DNA of 64,000 nucleotides from Kalmusia sp. IMI 367209 (taxonomy: Eukaryota > Ascomycota > Dothideomycetes > Pleosporales > Didymosphaeriaceae). The notes under the pieces were generated by a model. That model saw nothing but the letters and a program-made list of their open reading frames with translations, made no database searches and had not been told where the DNA came from. The stretch spans positions 3,100,001 through 3,164,000 of the forward strand of contig JAPEUQ010000003.1 in NCBI GenBank assembly GCA_027946365.1, in the 5' to 3' direction. The position numbers and the translations under genes are program-made. This document shows, one piece after another, positions 54,176-64,000 of this stretch. How positions within the stretch are numbered: position 1 is the first letter of the stretch; each line of letters opens with the position of its first letter.

Positions 54176-56053
54176 ATGCCCAAACTCGGAGATTCCGCTG
54201 ACCCCATCGTCACCCGCCTCGTCGAGGCCGACAAGGTGCGATGGTTCAGGAAACCCAACCTACGGGTGATGTACGTCTACCTGTTTCTGTGCTGCATGGG
54301 TGTTGAGATGACCTCCGGGTTCGACTCGCAGCTCATCAACACGCTGCAGTTTTCGGGACCTTTCAATCAGTGTAGGTGCTTTGCCGGATCCTAATCAGCA
54401 ACGTACTGACGAAATAGACTTCGGTGGTGGATATAAGAACGCCAAGGGAAAGCCTGCCATCAAAGACGATCTCCTCGGTTTCATCTCTTCCTGCTACCAA
54501 CTCGGCTCTATCCTCGCTGTCCCCATCGCTCCGTGGTTCAACCAGAAGTATGGTCGACGATGGTCCATCATGACCGGCTCGTTGATCATGTGCGTCGGAG
54601 CTATTCTGCAGGGTTTCTCCCAACATGGTACGTTAAGTCGAGAAAAGCACTGGAGAGTGTGCTAATAGACTCACAGTCGGCATGTACATCATCGCCCGTA
54701 TGCTGCTTGGTGTAGGAATTGTCTTCTGTATCATTTCTGGATCCTCCTTGATCGGTGAACTCGGTCACCCCAAAGAGCGTGCCTTCCTCACCTCTCTCTT
54801 CAACGCGTCGTATTTCGTTGGAGCCATCATTGCTGCTGGAATCGCTATTAAGACCGTTGAGATTAAGGGTAACTGGAGCTGGCGTCTGCCCTCGCTTCTG
54901 CAAATCTGCCCGTCTCTTCTCCAGATCACTACCGTCTTGTAAGCTTTTCCTGCCTTGATTCGGATGGAGTCGAGTTAACAGGTTTGCAGCATGCTTCCTG
55001 AGAGTCCCCGTTGGCTTGTCAGCAAAGACCGCGACGATGAGGCCTTCGCTATTTTGACCAAATACCACGCTGAAGGTGATGCCTCTTCTGTTCTAGTGCA
55101 AGCGGAAATGGCACAGATCCGATCTACCATCAAGCTCGAACTCGAACACTCCAAGCAGTCCTGGCTAGATTTGTTCCGTACTGCTGGTATGCGTCGCCGT
55201 GTGCTCATCGCCGTCATGATGGGTCTCTTCACGCAAATGAGCGGCAACACGTTGCTCTCTTACTACTCTAACCTTCTTTTCGAGATGATGGGATACACGA
55301 CCGACTACGCTAAGACGCGCATCAACGTCGCCAATCAGTGCTGGAGTTTGATCAATGGTGTCATCATCGCGCTCGTTGTGACACGCTTCCGTCGTCGCTG
55401 GATGTTCATGCTTTCCGCAGCCAGCATGTGTCTTGTCTTCGTGGCCATGACTGTTTCTTTCGAGCGCCTCCGCTACGCAAAGGATAACAACTTCACCAAC
55501 AAGTCTGCCGGTATCGCAGCGTTGATCTTCTACTTCGCCTACTCGCCCTGCTACAACATCGGCAACAACTCGCTCACATACAGTAAGTCAAGTTCAGCTT
55601 TTCATCACAACAGATTATCTAACGTCACGCAGCCTACCTCGTCGAACTCTTCCCCTACGCTCAGCGTACCATGGGTATCGGTGTCGAGCAGATTTTCGGC
55701 AAGCTCGGCGGCTTCTTCTCCACAAATGTCAACCCCAAGGCGCTCAACGCCATCGACTGGAAATTCCTAGCTATCTACTGCGGATGGATCACCTTTGAGT
55801 TCATCACCGTCTACCTGCTCTACCCCGAGACGTACAACCGTACCCTCGAGGAGCTTGCTTTCCGTAAGCCTCACCTCCCACCCCATACCAAGCAAATCAG
55901 AAGACGCAGGCTAACACGTTGCAAACAGTCTTCGAAGACAAGGAGCTCGCCGACAAGCAGGCCGCCGCCGTCGAGAAGCAGATCCACGAGGGTGGCGAGC
56001 TGGGCCACGTCGACGAGAAGCACCTCGCTACGCAGACCGAGCGCGCTATCTAG
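54176..56053 (+). CDS. MFS sugar transporter (lactose permease-like)
   Basis: A twelve-helix sugar porter of the major facilitator superfamily in the plasma membrane. Six exons: 54176-54371, 54418-54627, 54677-54938, 54990-55582, 55633-55863 and 55929-56053; 538 residues. Family motifs are clear: GFDSQLINTLQ in TM1, NQKYGRRWSIMTG in loop 2-3 (the G-R-R motif), ARMLLGVGIVF in TM4, PESPRWLVSKDRDDEA before the central loop, TQMSGNTLLSYYS in TM7, ELFPYAQRTMGIGVEQ in TM10, and YLLYPETYNRTLEEL after TM12. Asp in GFD and the SGNTLLSYYS block are typical of lactose-permease-like fungal transporters. MPKLGDSADPIV is the likely start because a TATA-like site lies just before the upstream ATG at 54107. 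All five introns (46-65 bp) keep frame. A Zn2Cys6 gene lies convergently downstream. Confidence 0.93.
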
Positions 56054-56333
56054 GCGCTCGAAAACGCGGGCTTGGAGTGCCGGGTGGGGGAGATAGCTTT
56101 GGTTTTAATGTTGCGTAGCTCTTTTGGTAGAGCGTCCTCGTTTCAGGCGGGCTACGGCAAATTCACGTACTACTCTTCAACCACCTTTGATATGCGTGCT
56201 GTTTGTAAAAGTCTTACGGTCGTTTTGCACCGACCGAAGATGCATTGCATTTGTACGTTGATCCATGCCAAGAAATAATGGTAGAATTGTCCAATTGACT
56301 AGGAGTATATCTTGCTTCGAGACAAGAGAAAGG

Positions 56334-56931
56334 GTATAAATATATCAACGTAGTGGATTTCATTTCTTACTATCTAAACGGCAAGTAGTTACATGAATGG
56401 CTGGGGACTTTAAGGAGGAAAACCCCTAGGTAGGGATAGGAGAAAAACCTTTAACTTAAGGTCTACTTTTCTGCCAAGCTTAGCCTATTTCAGCTCATTT
56501 AAGGATTTTTACATAAAAGGGTGCTTTTATCCTCTTAAGAAAATAAGGTTCTTTTTCACATGTTATTTCCTTTAAAGGATATTAACAAAGATAGAAAGAT
56601 TAATTTCTTTAAAGAATATTAACTTTAGGGGTTAACTAAGTTATTTTTCTATTAAAGAAAGGATACGTAAGCTTTCTATTAGAGGGATAGATAGGGTAAG
56701 TTCTTAAAGCTATAGTATAACTTTAAGATGTCTCTTAGGTAGACCTTTTAGACTAAAGGGAGACTTTTTGGGGGTGAGGATAGGATTTGAACCTATAAGA
56801 GGAAAGGTAGAAAATTTCAGTTTTCTTAGTATGGGCCCCCACCTAACTAAAAATCTGTCCTTTTCTCCCTTAAGAACTCTCCACCGTTTGTCCTCTACCA
56901 TTTTCTAGGACGCCCCACCGTATAAATATAT
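56334..56931. repeat. AT-rich degenerate element with 12-bp flanking repeats
   Basis: The segment between 56346 and 56919 is TpA-rich and low in CpA by eye. It is bracketed by GTATAAATATAT at 56334-56345 and 56920-56931, a possible 12-bp target-site duplication. No coding frame beyond 63 codons is present and no terminal inverted repeat was found. A tRNA-like fold lies at 56773-56843 on the minus strand. This fits a decayed short retroelement, but family membership is unproven. Confidence 0.45.
56773..56843 (-). other. tRNA-like 71-nt fold, no D arm
   Basis: On the minus strand the 5' GGTGGGG and 3' CCTCACC can form a 7-bp acceptor-like stem with one G-U pair. The T arm is perfect: ATAGG, loop TTCAAAT, CCTAT, including an exact B-box GGTTCAAATCC. 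The middle has an A/T hairpin around CTGAAA. There is no D arm and no A box, so it is not called a tRNA gene. Confidence 0.35.
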
Positions 56932-58108
56932 ACGTGAAGATTATGCAGGGTCATGAAAGGGGGTAAGTGTGTAAGTGCCAAGAAGACATCGTAGTCGTAT
57001 TTCCCTCGCTTAAACTTAAAGGACTAACCTTCTTGGTCAAGCTACATGTACTGCATGAGAACTATTCGGCTTTTTCCTACTACTTGCTCGACTCCCTTTC
57101 GTTCCCATCCGAGTGTCGACTACGGCTGCGGCACGGTAGCTGACGTCTTCCATTAGCAATCCTAGCGTAGCGAGACGTGTGATTTAGTCACGCCCTTGGA
57201 TTATTCTATCTACTGTGGTAAACCCAGTGCTCATTTCAAACACGAGCGTCAGATTCAGACAAGCCAGGAGCATCGGGGTAAATTCTGAATTCTACGAGAT
57301 TGTAAGCTGTTGGTTGGTCGTAGCTATTTGTACATAGCTCAAAGGTAAGGTTTGAAAACGATGTTTCTCCGCTCATGGGTCCGACCTTACCAGCGACTTT
57401 CTATACGGAAACCGCGGCGGTCGAGGGTCGAAGGTTCTCTGAAGGGAGGCAAAAATAAAACTCGAGCTTTGGCTAATCGAAGATGGAAGCCTTTGGGGGT
57501 AATTCGGAAGAAGTCTGTATAGGCAGTATGAGCAATGAAAACTTAGGAGAAAGAGCGATAGTTCTCAGGTTCTTGCTCACAGGGACAATTTTGCGACCTT
57601 CGATTTACCGAGGACCGATGCGACCATGGCAAGTCCACGTTCCTCTATTAAGTTGAACTGGGCGAGAAAGCATGGCCCATAAGATCTTTGTGATCTTGAG
57701 AAGTAGTGTTGAGGCGTTTGTGACAAAGTCTAATCCACAATGTGCGGATCATCGGGAGAGTCCAGGAAAACATAACTGAGCTCAGGAATTGTATCATTGG
57801 TTGAGTAAGAACTACTGCAAGGGTACGGGATAGATGACTAGCTTGCAGCTATAATGTAGGCAAATGTAACTTTTTATAAAGATGTCCCATGTGTATATAG
57901 TAAATAATCATAATGAATAGCGGACGATTGGACTGCTAACGCTGCACAAGCTCATATCCCATGTTTAGTTGACGCAAATCGATTTCAATATCCCCTGAAA
58001 TAAAAATAAGAAAACGCAGTGTTGGTAAGAGTATAGCTACAATGGCGACCTACTTATAATCAGCGCTTCATCGGTTCTATCAGACTTGTTATAGATATTG
58101 CCGTGGAT

Positions 58109-59834
58109 CTAACTGACGTCCGATTGGTCAAGACTGAGTTCTTCGAACTGCATCTGCATGTAACCATATGCACCCCAATCATGTGGATCACATCCCTTGT
58201 AATGTGGGGGGAGCACTATTGGCTCTCCAAGCAAATATGCTGATGCATAATCCAGGTTAGTTTGGCCCCATACCGCTTGGGGGTCATCAAAGAGCTCTCC
58301 GATTTGCCATAGTCTTTGCATAATCCAATCCTTTTCCTCTGCTATGGCACCTCGGTATGCCATGATCAAGGGGCCAGACATGTACATGGCGCCTAATGGT
58401 CGGAATGGCTCAGTGAATTCATAAGACATGAAGATTCGTTGTCGTGCGAGTAGGCATCGTTCTTGAAGTCCGTGCATGGTCATCTTTGGAGTATGAGCAG
58501 GAAGAAATCGCGCAGTTATTGTGTCGACAAGGACTGAGATACCCCAAAAGTTGGCACAGAGGCTTGCCAAAGGCCGCGTCGAAAATTGAAAGACCGTGGG
58601 TACTAACGTATCTCCGGTTGCGGAAGGTACTTCTATAATATCAAGCCTGTTTTCTAGTGTTTCGTCAACGAAGTTAGAAATGTTGCCTAGGGAACTCCGC
58701 AGTTGTAAGGCTTCTTGATAGATAATGTTGCTCGCTATTTCGCTTGGCGAATTGTAGAAGGCTCGAATCTTGACAAGCAACGCTGGCAGGGCAGCGAGCT
58801 CGCGCTCAAGCTGATCGGTTAGAAAGTCCGTCTCGCAATCCAGTACATCGGTAAAGGATACCTGTTTCCATTCCGGTCGGTTGAAAAAGCATTCTTCATT
58901 GCGGATCGCAGCAACCACCACCTGATTGAATTAGAAGTGAAAGGACGAGAAGAACCAACACTCACACTTGAAGCCCGCTGACTCATACAAAGCAGCTTTG
59001 CGAATCTTGATTGAGAGTACGTCGGACCTCTCATCTCGATCAGTCTTGAAGCCCCTCCCGCATGTTGAATATAGTTAGGTCCGCTGGAACCGCCTCCAAA
59101 CAATTCCACCTGGCCAAGAATGCTAACCGCTCCAAGCGTTAGGTCTGAGTAACTCTCTACCGGATCTGTGAGCGCGGCACGCAAGCTGAGAATCGCTTTC
59201 GCGTATAGATTGACTTGTTTCAAATCGTCCCCGGATTTCCGCCCGTGCAATATCTGGCCATGGAAGCTCACAAGACACGCAATGGCGTCGTCGAACGCAG
59301 CTGATCGACCGAGCATAGGAGGTACATCGGTCATAAACTCGGTAAGTAGAGAGAGACGCAACCCCGGTTGAATTATGTTGAAGCTCTGTACAAGGATCAA
59401 CTGTAATGATTCGACCGGAGACAATGTCGGGCGTCGCAGGAGTGGAATGCGATCATCTGACTGCACCCTGGCCGGTCCTTCGATAGCCTTTCGGCGGCGT
59501 CCAATCCTCATTGTCTGGAAAGAGCCTCCATCTCGAGTGGGAACGGAGCGGAGGATGCTGATCTGCGACAGGGGCTCCATCTCGCCTTGGGACTCGTCCG
59601 AGCGATCCCCTTCGCCAGACACGGCAGTAACAAGCCCCTTGGGTCTAGCGAATTTGACCTTGCTGATTGGATCTTTGCATATGCGCTTTCCTTTTTGACA
59701 AGGTCCGCATATTGGCTTGACCTCGTCGCACTACATTGTTTTAGCAGAGCGCACGCCGGGATGATGGGATGCCATACCTTGACTTTACGGTCTCTACAAG
59801 TTCCGCACCGACTACTGGTTACTACGCCAGTCAT
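58109..59834 (-). CDS. Zn2Cys6 transcription factor
   Basis: A fungal binuclear-cluster regulator. Three exons: 59834-59778, 59730-58966 and 58921-58109; introns 47 and 44 bp; 544 residues. The zinc cluster is completed across intron 1: RCGTCRDRKVK joins CDEVKPICGPCQKGKRIC, giving Cys at residues 10, 13, 20, 27, 30 and 37. The C-terminal part is the helical fungal transcription factor regulatory region (PVESLQLILVQSFNI, then LGAVSILGQVELFGG and GPNYIQHAGGASRLIEMRGP, typical of this class), ending at DQSDVS. Exon 2-3 joining at SQRASS|VVVAAI is phase 0. The convergent sugar transporter has an inverted CCGG repeat upstream, so local control is conceivable but unproven. Target and inducer are unknown. 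Confidence 0.9.
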
Positions 59835-60791
59835 TCTGTGATACCCAATATCCTAGAACAATTTGTACAGTGCAAGATGACAGCGGATATTCTACTTTGC
59901 TCTCCACATTATGTCTAGAGCCTTAGAGCCTTATAACCTCTCGAGCTCTCAGCTGTATTGTCGAAGCAGTAGCGAATGAAAATGCATACTGGGTAGCTGA
60001 AGACAAGCTTTCTAACGGGTGCGCCTCAGGCGTACAATGCACCTGGAGCACACGCCGATCGTTACGCCACTCCGGTTGGGGTTTAGTGGCTGAGTTCGCA
60101 TCAATTGCACCGAAAGAGGAAATGGAGGTGGGTGCTTGTGCACCGCCGGCGTCGCCGTCTGCTTAGAGAAAACATTGGCGTGAGAAGGTAGAATTGGTGT
60201 GTAATCCGCCACCTGAGGGAGATCATGCTGTACATTGTCCTGATAGATCGTTCGCGATATGAGGCAGCCAGCGCTTTGGTGTGTGCAAGGAGAGCCTAAT
60301 GATCAGTCATGCTTGCGAGTGCACAATTCGATGAGCTGCACCGATGATTATAGCTCAGAGGCAAAATCAAATACGGAGGCGCGTGGAAAGAGACGTCGAC
60401 ATTGGTGAGGAGGGGGTGATTGCGCGGTTCGTGGCTGCGGGCTACAGTGGGGCTCCTGACTCCAGGCGAAACGTGACGCCAAGACCCAACGGCACGACGC
60501 GTCCCTCACAGTCGCTTAGTCGCGTACATACAGAGCTTCAAGGCCATTGAGGGTCGATAGACGTGTCTCCAGGAGACTCTAGTGTTCGGAAAGGGCGCGC
60601 TGTGCTCCCTTACACCAGGCTCCTCGCTCGGAACCACGGCACGCACGCACGGCCCCTGGATTGGGAGCGGCGCAGTGGTGGTAGCAATGTCACCATACTG
60701 TGATTACCTCGACTGACCGACAGCTCGATTGATTTCCAGGAAACCTTTTGCCCCATCAACCGATGCAAATGATGCTACTTATCTAGCCTCG
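59835..60791. other. intergenic, divergent promoter
   Basis: Upstream region of both the Zn2Cys6 gene (-) and the glycosyltransferase-like gene (+). Nothing else was recognised. Confidence 0.55.
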
Positions 60792-62189
60792 ATGCTCTCT
60801 AATCGCCGAGCTGCGCGCCCGCTTCGACTCGTCCTCCTCATCGCCGTTCTCTATGTTCTTTATTGGGTCAGCGGCTTTCCCAGAACGTACGACGATGACG
60901 AATTGCCTCCCAACCAGCGACCGAACGAAGCCGCGTCGGCCGTTCATTTGGATCAGCTCATAGTTTCAGTGAAGACGACAACCTCCAATGCGTGGGCAGA
61001 GCTACCGCCGTTGCTCCTTCTCACGGACCCCGCGTACCATGACACCCTGCTGTTGATGGGAGATCTGCAGCTCAACTTGGGACAATTCCGTGTGGAGGAC
61101 GTGCTGGATCGGTACACTGAGAGCTTTGTAGCGGAGAACGAGGAGCTTGAGCGGTATCGGAAGACGCTCGATTTCGCGGTGAACAGCATCGATTTCATCA
61201 AGCTTAAGGAGAGGGACTTGCGAAAGGAAAAACAGGCGCTGGCGAAGCTGGATAAGTACAAGATTCTGCGTTGGATAGAGCGGACATGGCTTTTACGGCC
61301 CGAGAGGCGGTGGTACCTTTTTACTGAACCGGACGTATACCTTGTTCGGCCCAATTTACTCTCTTGGCTTGGGGGTTACGACCCTGGAGAACACCACTTC
61401 TTCGCCAATGCACCAGTGCCTGATTCTGGACACACCTTCATCTTGTCTGAAGGTGCCATGCGTGCGATAATGGTCGACCGCCCTGACTTGATCCCTTACT
61501 ACGACGGCAACATCCTCGGCCACAAGAATGCCTTTGAGATCCTGACCACGGTCCTATCTACCACTCTCAACCTCAATCGCACTGGCATCTGGCCAGGCGT
61601 CTCTGAGTTCAATCCCGCAACAGTACCGTTCGGCTCTGGATTCTGGTGCGAGCACGTCCTAGCCGTGTCCAACATGTCAGCCGATCTTTTGGGTGAGATG
61701 CGGCGCTTTGAGCGAGATAGGCAGGATGAACAAACCAACGACCCACTATCCTTCGCGGACCTGTGGTTCCGGTTCATGCAGCCGGAGGATCTCGATGAAC
61801 CGAGGGACGATTGGGACAACCTGTCTTCTGGCCCAGGACACGGGCAATGGAATATCCTCTTCGAAGACAGCTGGCATGAAGAGGACTTGGGCAATGCCGC
61901 AAGCAAAGCCAAATCAGGCGAAGATTCTTGGGAAGCATGCCTCGAGTCGTGCAACGAGAACGAGCTCTGCGTTCAGTGGTCGTACTCCTCGGTGCCAACG
62001 TGGAATGACAATAAGAACGGCGATACAAAGTGTCATTTGAGTCGGAACATGAAGTTCGGCAGCCACGTCGATGCCCAAGAATTAGAACAGGCTGGCAAGG
62101 AGGTGAGATTGAAATGGAAAAGCGGATGGCACAAAGAGAGGTTCCAGGGCTGGGCCAGGCAGCAGAGATGTAAGAACCAACAGAATTGA
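60792..62189 (+). CDS. type II membrane glycosyltransferase-like protein
   Basis: A single exon of 465 residues. The frame extends upstream without an ATG, so MLSNRRAARPLRLVLLI is taken as the start. A short basic cytosolic tail is followed by one TM anchor (LVLLIAVLYVLYWVSGF) and a luminal domain, a Golgi/ER type II layout. The catalytic domain resembles fungal beta-1,3-galactosyltransferase/fringe-like (GT31-type) proteins. It has RRWYLFTEPDVYLVRPNLLSW, where the E-x-D could be the metal-binding acidic motif, then SGHTFILSEGAMRAIM and GSGFWCEHVLAV. Cysteines in the C-terminal part (ACLESCNENELCVQWSY) suggest a disulfide-bonded PAN-like module. Donor and acceptor sugars are not predictable from this sequence. 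Confidence 0.78.
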   Translation: MLSNRRAARPLRLVLLIAVLYVLYWVSGFPRTYDDDELPPNQRPNEAASAVHLDQLIVSVKTTTSNAWAELPPLLLLTDPAYHDTLLLMGDLQLNLGQFRVEDVLDRYTESFVAENEELERYRKTLDFAVNSIDFIKLKERDLRKEKQALAKLDKYKILRWIERTWLLRPERRWYLFTEPDVYLVRPNLLSWLGGYDPGEHHFFANAPVPDSGHTFILSEGAMRAIMVDRPDLIPYYDGNILGHKNAFEILTTVLSTTLNLNRTGIWPGVSEFNPATVPFGSGFWCEHVLAVSNMSADLLGEMRRFERDRQDEQTNDPLSFADLWFRFMQPEDLDEPRDDWDNLSSGPGHGQWNILFEDSWHEEDLGNAASKAKSGEDSWEACLESCNENELCVQWSYSSVPTWNDNKNGDTKCHLSRNMKFGSHVDAQELEQAGKEVRLKWKSGWHKERFQGWARQQRCKNQQN

Positions 62190-62568
62190 CGAACTTGTAT
62201 CATGGCGTTTACTTGTGTATTGCTCAACCCGTTGCGTACGGCCAGTCAACGTCCTTGCTCGTCATCTCCTCGCGCGGCAGGTTCGGCGGCGACTGTCATG
62301 ATCACTCGCTCTACGAGCACCATATCATTTCACCGGCACTCGCAACCCCTGCCTACCTTTGATATTCAAACGCACTCCACTGTCCTTTCACGCTCACGTC
62401 CTGAGAATTACTTCTGCATCCCAAGCCGTTTGAGGGCTCTCTCGTGGCGCGCTAGGCTCGCGAGATCCCTCGGTCGCTCTTTCCTGATTGACCACAACAC
62501 ACTCTTGCTCCCTCACACCTGCAATCATGTTGTAGCCGCCGCTTTCTTCGGCTGCGCGGACACACATC
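62190..62568. other. intergenic, promoter of next gene
   Basis: Spacer between two plus-strand genes. A 127-codon frame at 62202-62585 crosses into the next gene in another frame and is unsupported. Confidence 0.5.
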
Positions 62569-63823
62569 ATGGCGAAATTCAATAGACAGAAGAGTGTGTA
62601 TCTCATCCGCTGCTTGCTGGTGGTATAATTGATAGCTTTTAGTGAAGAAGGCCAAGTCGAAAAACATCGCACGACGTCGCGGCCGTAAAGGCGGTAACAA
62701 TCACCCGACACAGCAGCAGTCCTTCACAGCGGTACCCCATGAGCCGGAGCGTACCCACAGCCAGATATCTCACGCCAACCAACCCGAACAGCTGCGTGAA
62801 TTATGCGAGGACTTGCGCCAGAATGGGCTCTTCGATGCTCTCGACGTACTACCTAGAACATACTACTTTGGACAGGTACCGGATTCAAAAGCTGTGAAAG
62901 ACGGTCGCCGTATATACAACCACAGAAAGCTTCTCGTCGGCGAGAACGATGACTGCAAGACATGGGCTTATTTGAGGACCAAGGGAGTGTATGGCGCTGA
63001 GGTCATCTTTCTGAAGGAGGACAGTTCTGGCATTACCGAGGTCAAGAAGGGAGCTCTTCACAATCTTCCCTTCATGGAACCGTTTAGCACTCTCACGCCA
63101 TCGGGTCCTGCGAACCTCTATGGACGCCAGCTCTATGGATACCACCTCCGACCACTTCATTACCTCATCAAGTACATCTATCTGGCAAGTGGACTGGAGG
63201 ACAAGGTGTTCGCAAGCAACGCTTCACGCGCACATTTGTATGTTGGGCGCGCGTTGAGGAAACTGAAGGCTGCTGAGAGCGTGTCCGTTGCCCAGCACGA
63301 AGGACCTGGAGTCCTGACCTCTCACGAATCTACAAATACCGCGCCTCCGTGGCCCGCTAATGGCCAATTCATGCCCGTTGCTTCTGCAAGCGCGCATTCT
63401 CCTGTACAAATCTCTGATCCCCGGATGCGGACACTCCAAGTGCCTCCTACCACCGGCCGATCAGCTGTTCGCATGAAGCAGGAGCAGTCACCCGCTTTGC
63501 ACGACGGAGAGATGCCTCCTTTTCACATGCAAGAGATACTACCGGAGACCGCGTTACCAGTCATCAAGAACAAGTGTCGAGCAAAAAGCAGGAGAGGCCG
63601 TGCCGCCCGTAACAGCGATATCCGGCAGATCATAAGGCAGCTCCAGACCGAAGAGATGAAGGATTCCATGGCCAAAAAACAATTGAGGATTGCTTGGAAG
63701 GAGCTGAAGGAGCAGAAAGCGGCCTTGAAGGCACGCAAGAAGCTTCGAAGGAGGACTATGGATGATTTGTTGGACAAGCATGGTGACGAGGTTCAGGAGC
63801 ACCTTGCAAAGGGAAGGACTTAG
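62569..63823 (+). CDS. basic nuclear-type protein, unknown
   Basis: Two exons: 62569-62593 (MAKFNRQK plus one base) and 62643-63823, across a 49-bp intron (GTGTGT donor, CTTTTAG acceptor), giving 401 residues. The junction a|tg itself creates a second in-frame Met. The N-terminus is very basic (KKAKSKNIARRRGRKGG), a likely nuclear or nucleolar signal. The central ~130 residues (YYFGQVPDSKAVKDGRRIY, LYGYHLRPLHYLIKYIYLA) look like a folded domain I cannot name. A Ser/Pro-rich linker follows. The C-terminus has a second basic patch (KSRRGRAARNSDIRQ) and a charged coiled-coil (KELKEQKAALKARKKLRRR). Without the small exon there is no in-frame ATG near the start, which supports the model. Confidence 0.68.
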
Positions 63824-64000
63824 GTTGCTAACACTATGCCTTGGCACGATGAGGACTTCGAAGCACGTCTTCGAAGCTGTGGGTACAGTATGGGTATCAG
63901 CTCAGCCCAGAGCAGTTGAGCGGTTACGGCCTCCTCTTTATGTGTAGTAGCTATTGCGCTATGGTGTCGGTCATACTACCTGACTGCCTGACTCCTAGGC
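63824..64000. other. window edge, 3' flank
   Basis: Only the 3' flank of the last gene is visible; nothing recognised. Confidence 0.5.

Larger units (their letters stand above)
56054..58108. other. intergenic with AT-rich element
   Basis: Between the convergent transporter and regulator genes. The first part is the transporter 3' flank, then an AT-rich element (56346-56919, separate entry). From 56950 to 58108 composition is normal but no frame is supported. Confidence 0.55.

Noticed and set aside
56106..56165. tRNA-like D arm (TAGCTCTTTTGGTAGAGC) followed by a loop reading TCA
   Set aside because: No T arm, B-box or acceptor pairing follows; it lies in the transporter 3' flank and is probably chance.

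Overview
This window is nuclear DNA of a filamentous ascomycete, most likely a Dothideomycete; the class is an inference. Almost every gene has short introns (about 44-150 bp) with GTAAGT- or GTACGT-like donors, CTAAC/CTGAC-like branch points and CAG/TAG acceptors. The gene set is typical of such fungi: a HET-domain protein, a Zn2Cys6 regulator, GMC and berberine-bridge-type flavoenzymes, fused Egt1, CHO2 and a peroxisomal Lon. Two AT-rich, TpA-rich stretches look like RIP-degraded repeats by eye. I assembled 24 gene models by joining open frames across phase-compatible splice sites. No prokaryotic operon, CRISPR array, rRNA or convincing tRNA gene was seen.

Layout. 0.6-7.6 kb: nucleoporin Nup84/Nup107 (-), SUMO (+), and a charged conserved fungal protein (-). 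9.1-16 kb: a multi-C2H2-finger protein (+), a small membrane protein (+), a secreted FAD oxidase (-), and a small secreted protein with an Asp/Glu/Ala repeat tail (-). 16.8-25 kb: HET protein (-), a peroxisomal CMD-like protein ending in AKL (-), a secreted GMC oxidoreductase (+), and an F-box/2EXR-like protein (+). 25.6-34.5 kb: peroxisomal Lon ending in SRL (-), phosphatidylethanolamine N-methyltransferase CHO2 (-), and a low-complexity protein (-).

35-41.8 kb is the accessory part of the window. It holds a short frame broken by one TGA, a standalone integrase-type H2C2 zinc-binding protein (-), and a divergent STAND-N-terminal/ankyrin gene (+) with a perfect 32-bp palindrome in the shared promoter. 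A ubiquitin C-terminal hydrolase (-) lies tail-to-tail with the ankyrin gene, and a decayed AT-rich stretch follows. The ankyrin gene appears to have lost one splice donor by a single base. This is the best place to look for something undescribed: a rapidly evolving NLR-like recognition locus next to a deubiquitinase.

42.8-64 kb: ergothioneine synthase Egt1 (+, nine exons), a PHD-finger protein (+), a small MARVEL-like four-TM protein (+), an MFS sugar transporter (+), a 0.6-kb AT-rich element with 12-bp flanking direct repeats and a tRNA-like fold, a Zn2Cys6 regulator (-) convergent with the transporter, a type II membrane glycosyltransferase-like protein (+), and a basic nuclear-type unknown protein (+).

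No biosynthetic backbone enzyme (PKS, NRPS, terpene synthase) is present, so the oxidases do not form an obvious secondary-metabolite cluster. Exon joins are by-eye predictions and would need transcript data to confirm.
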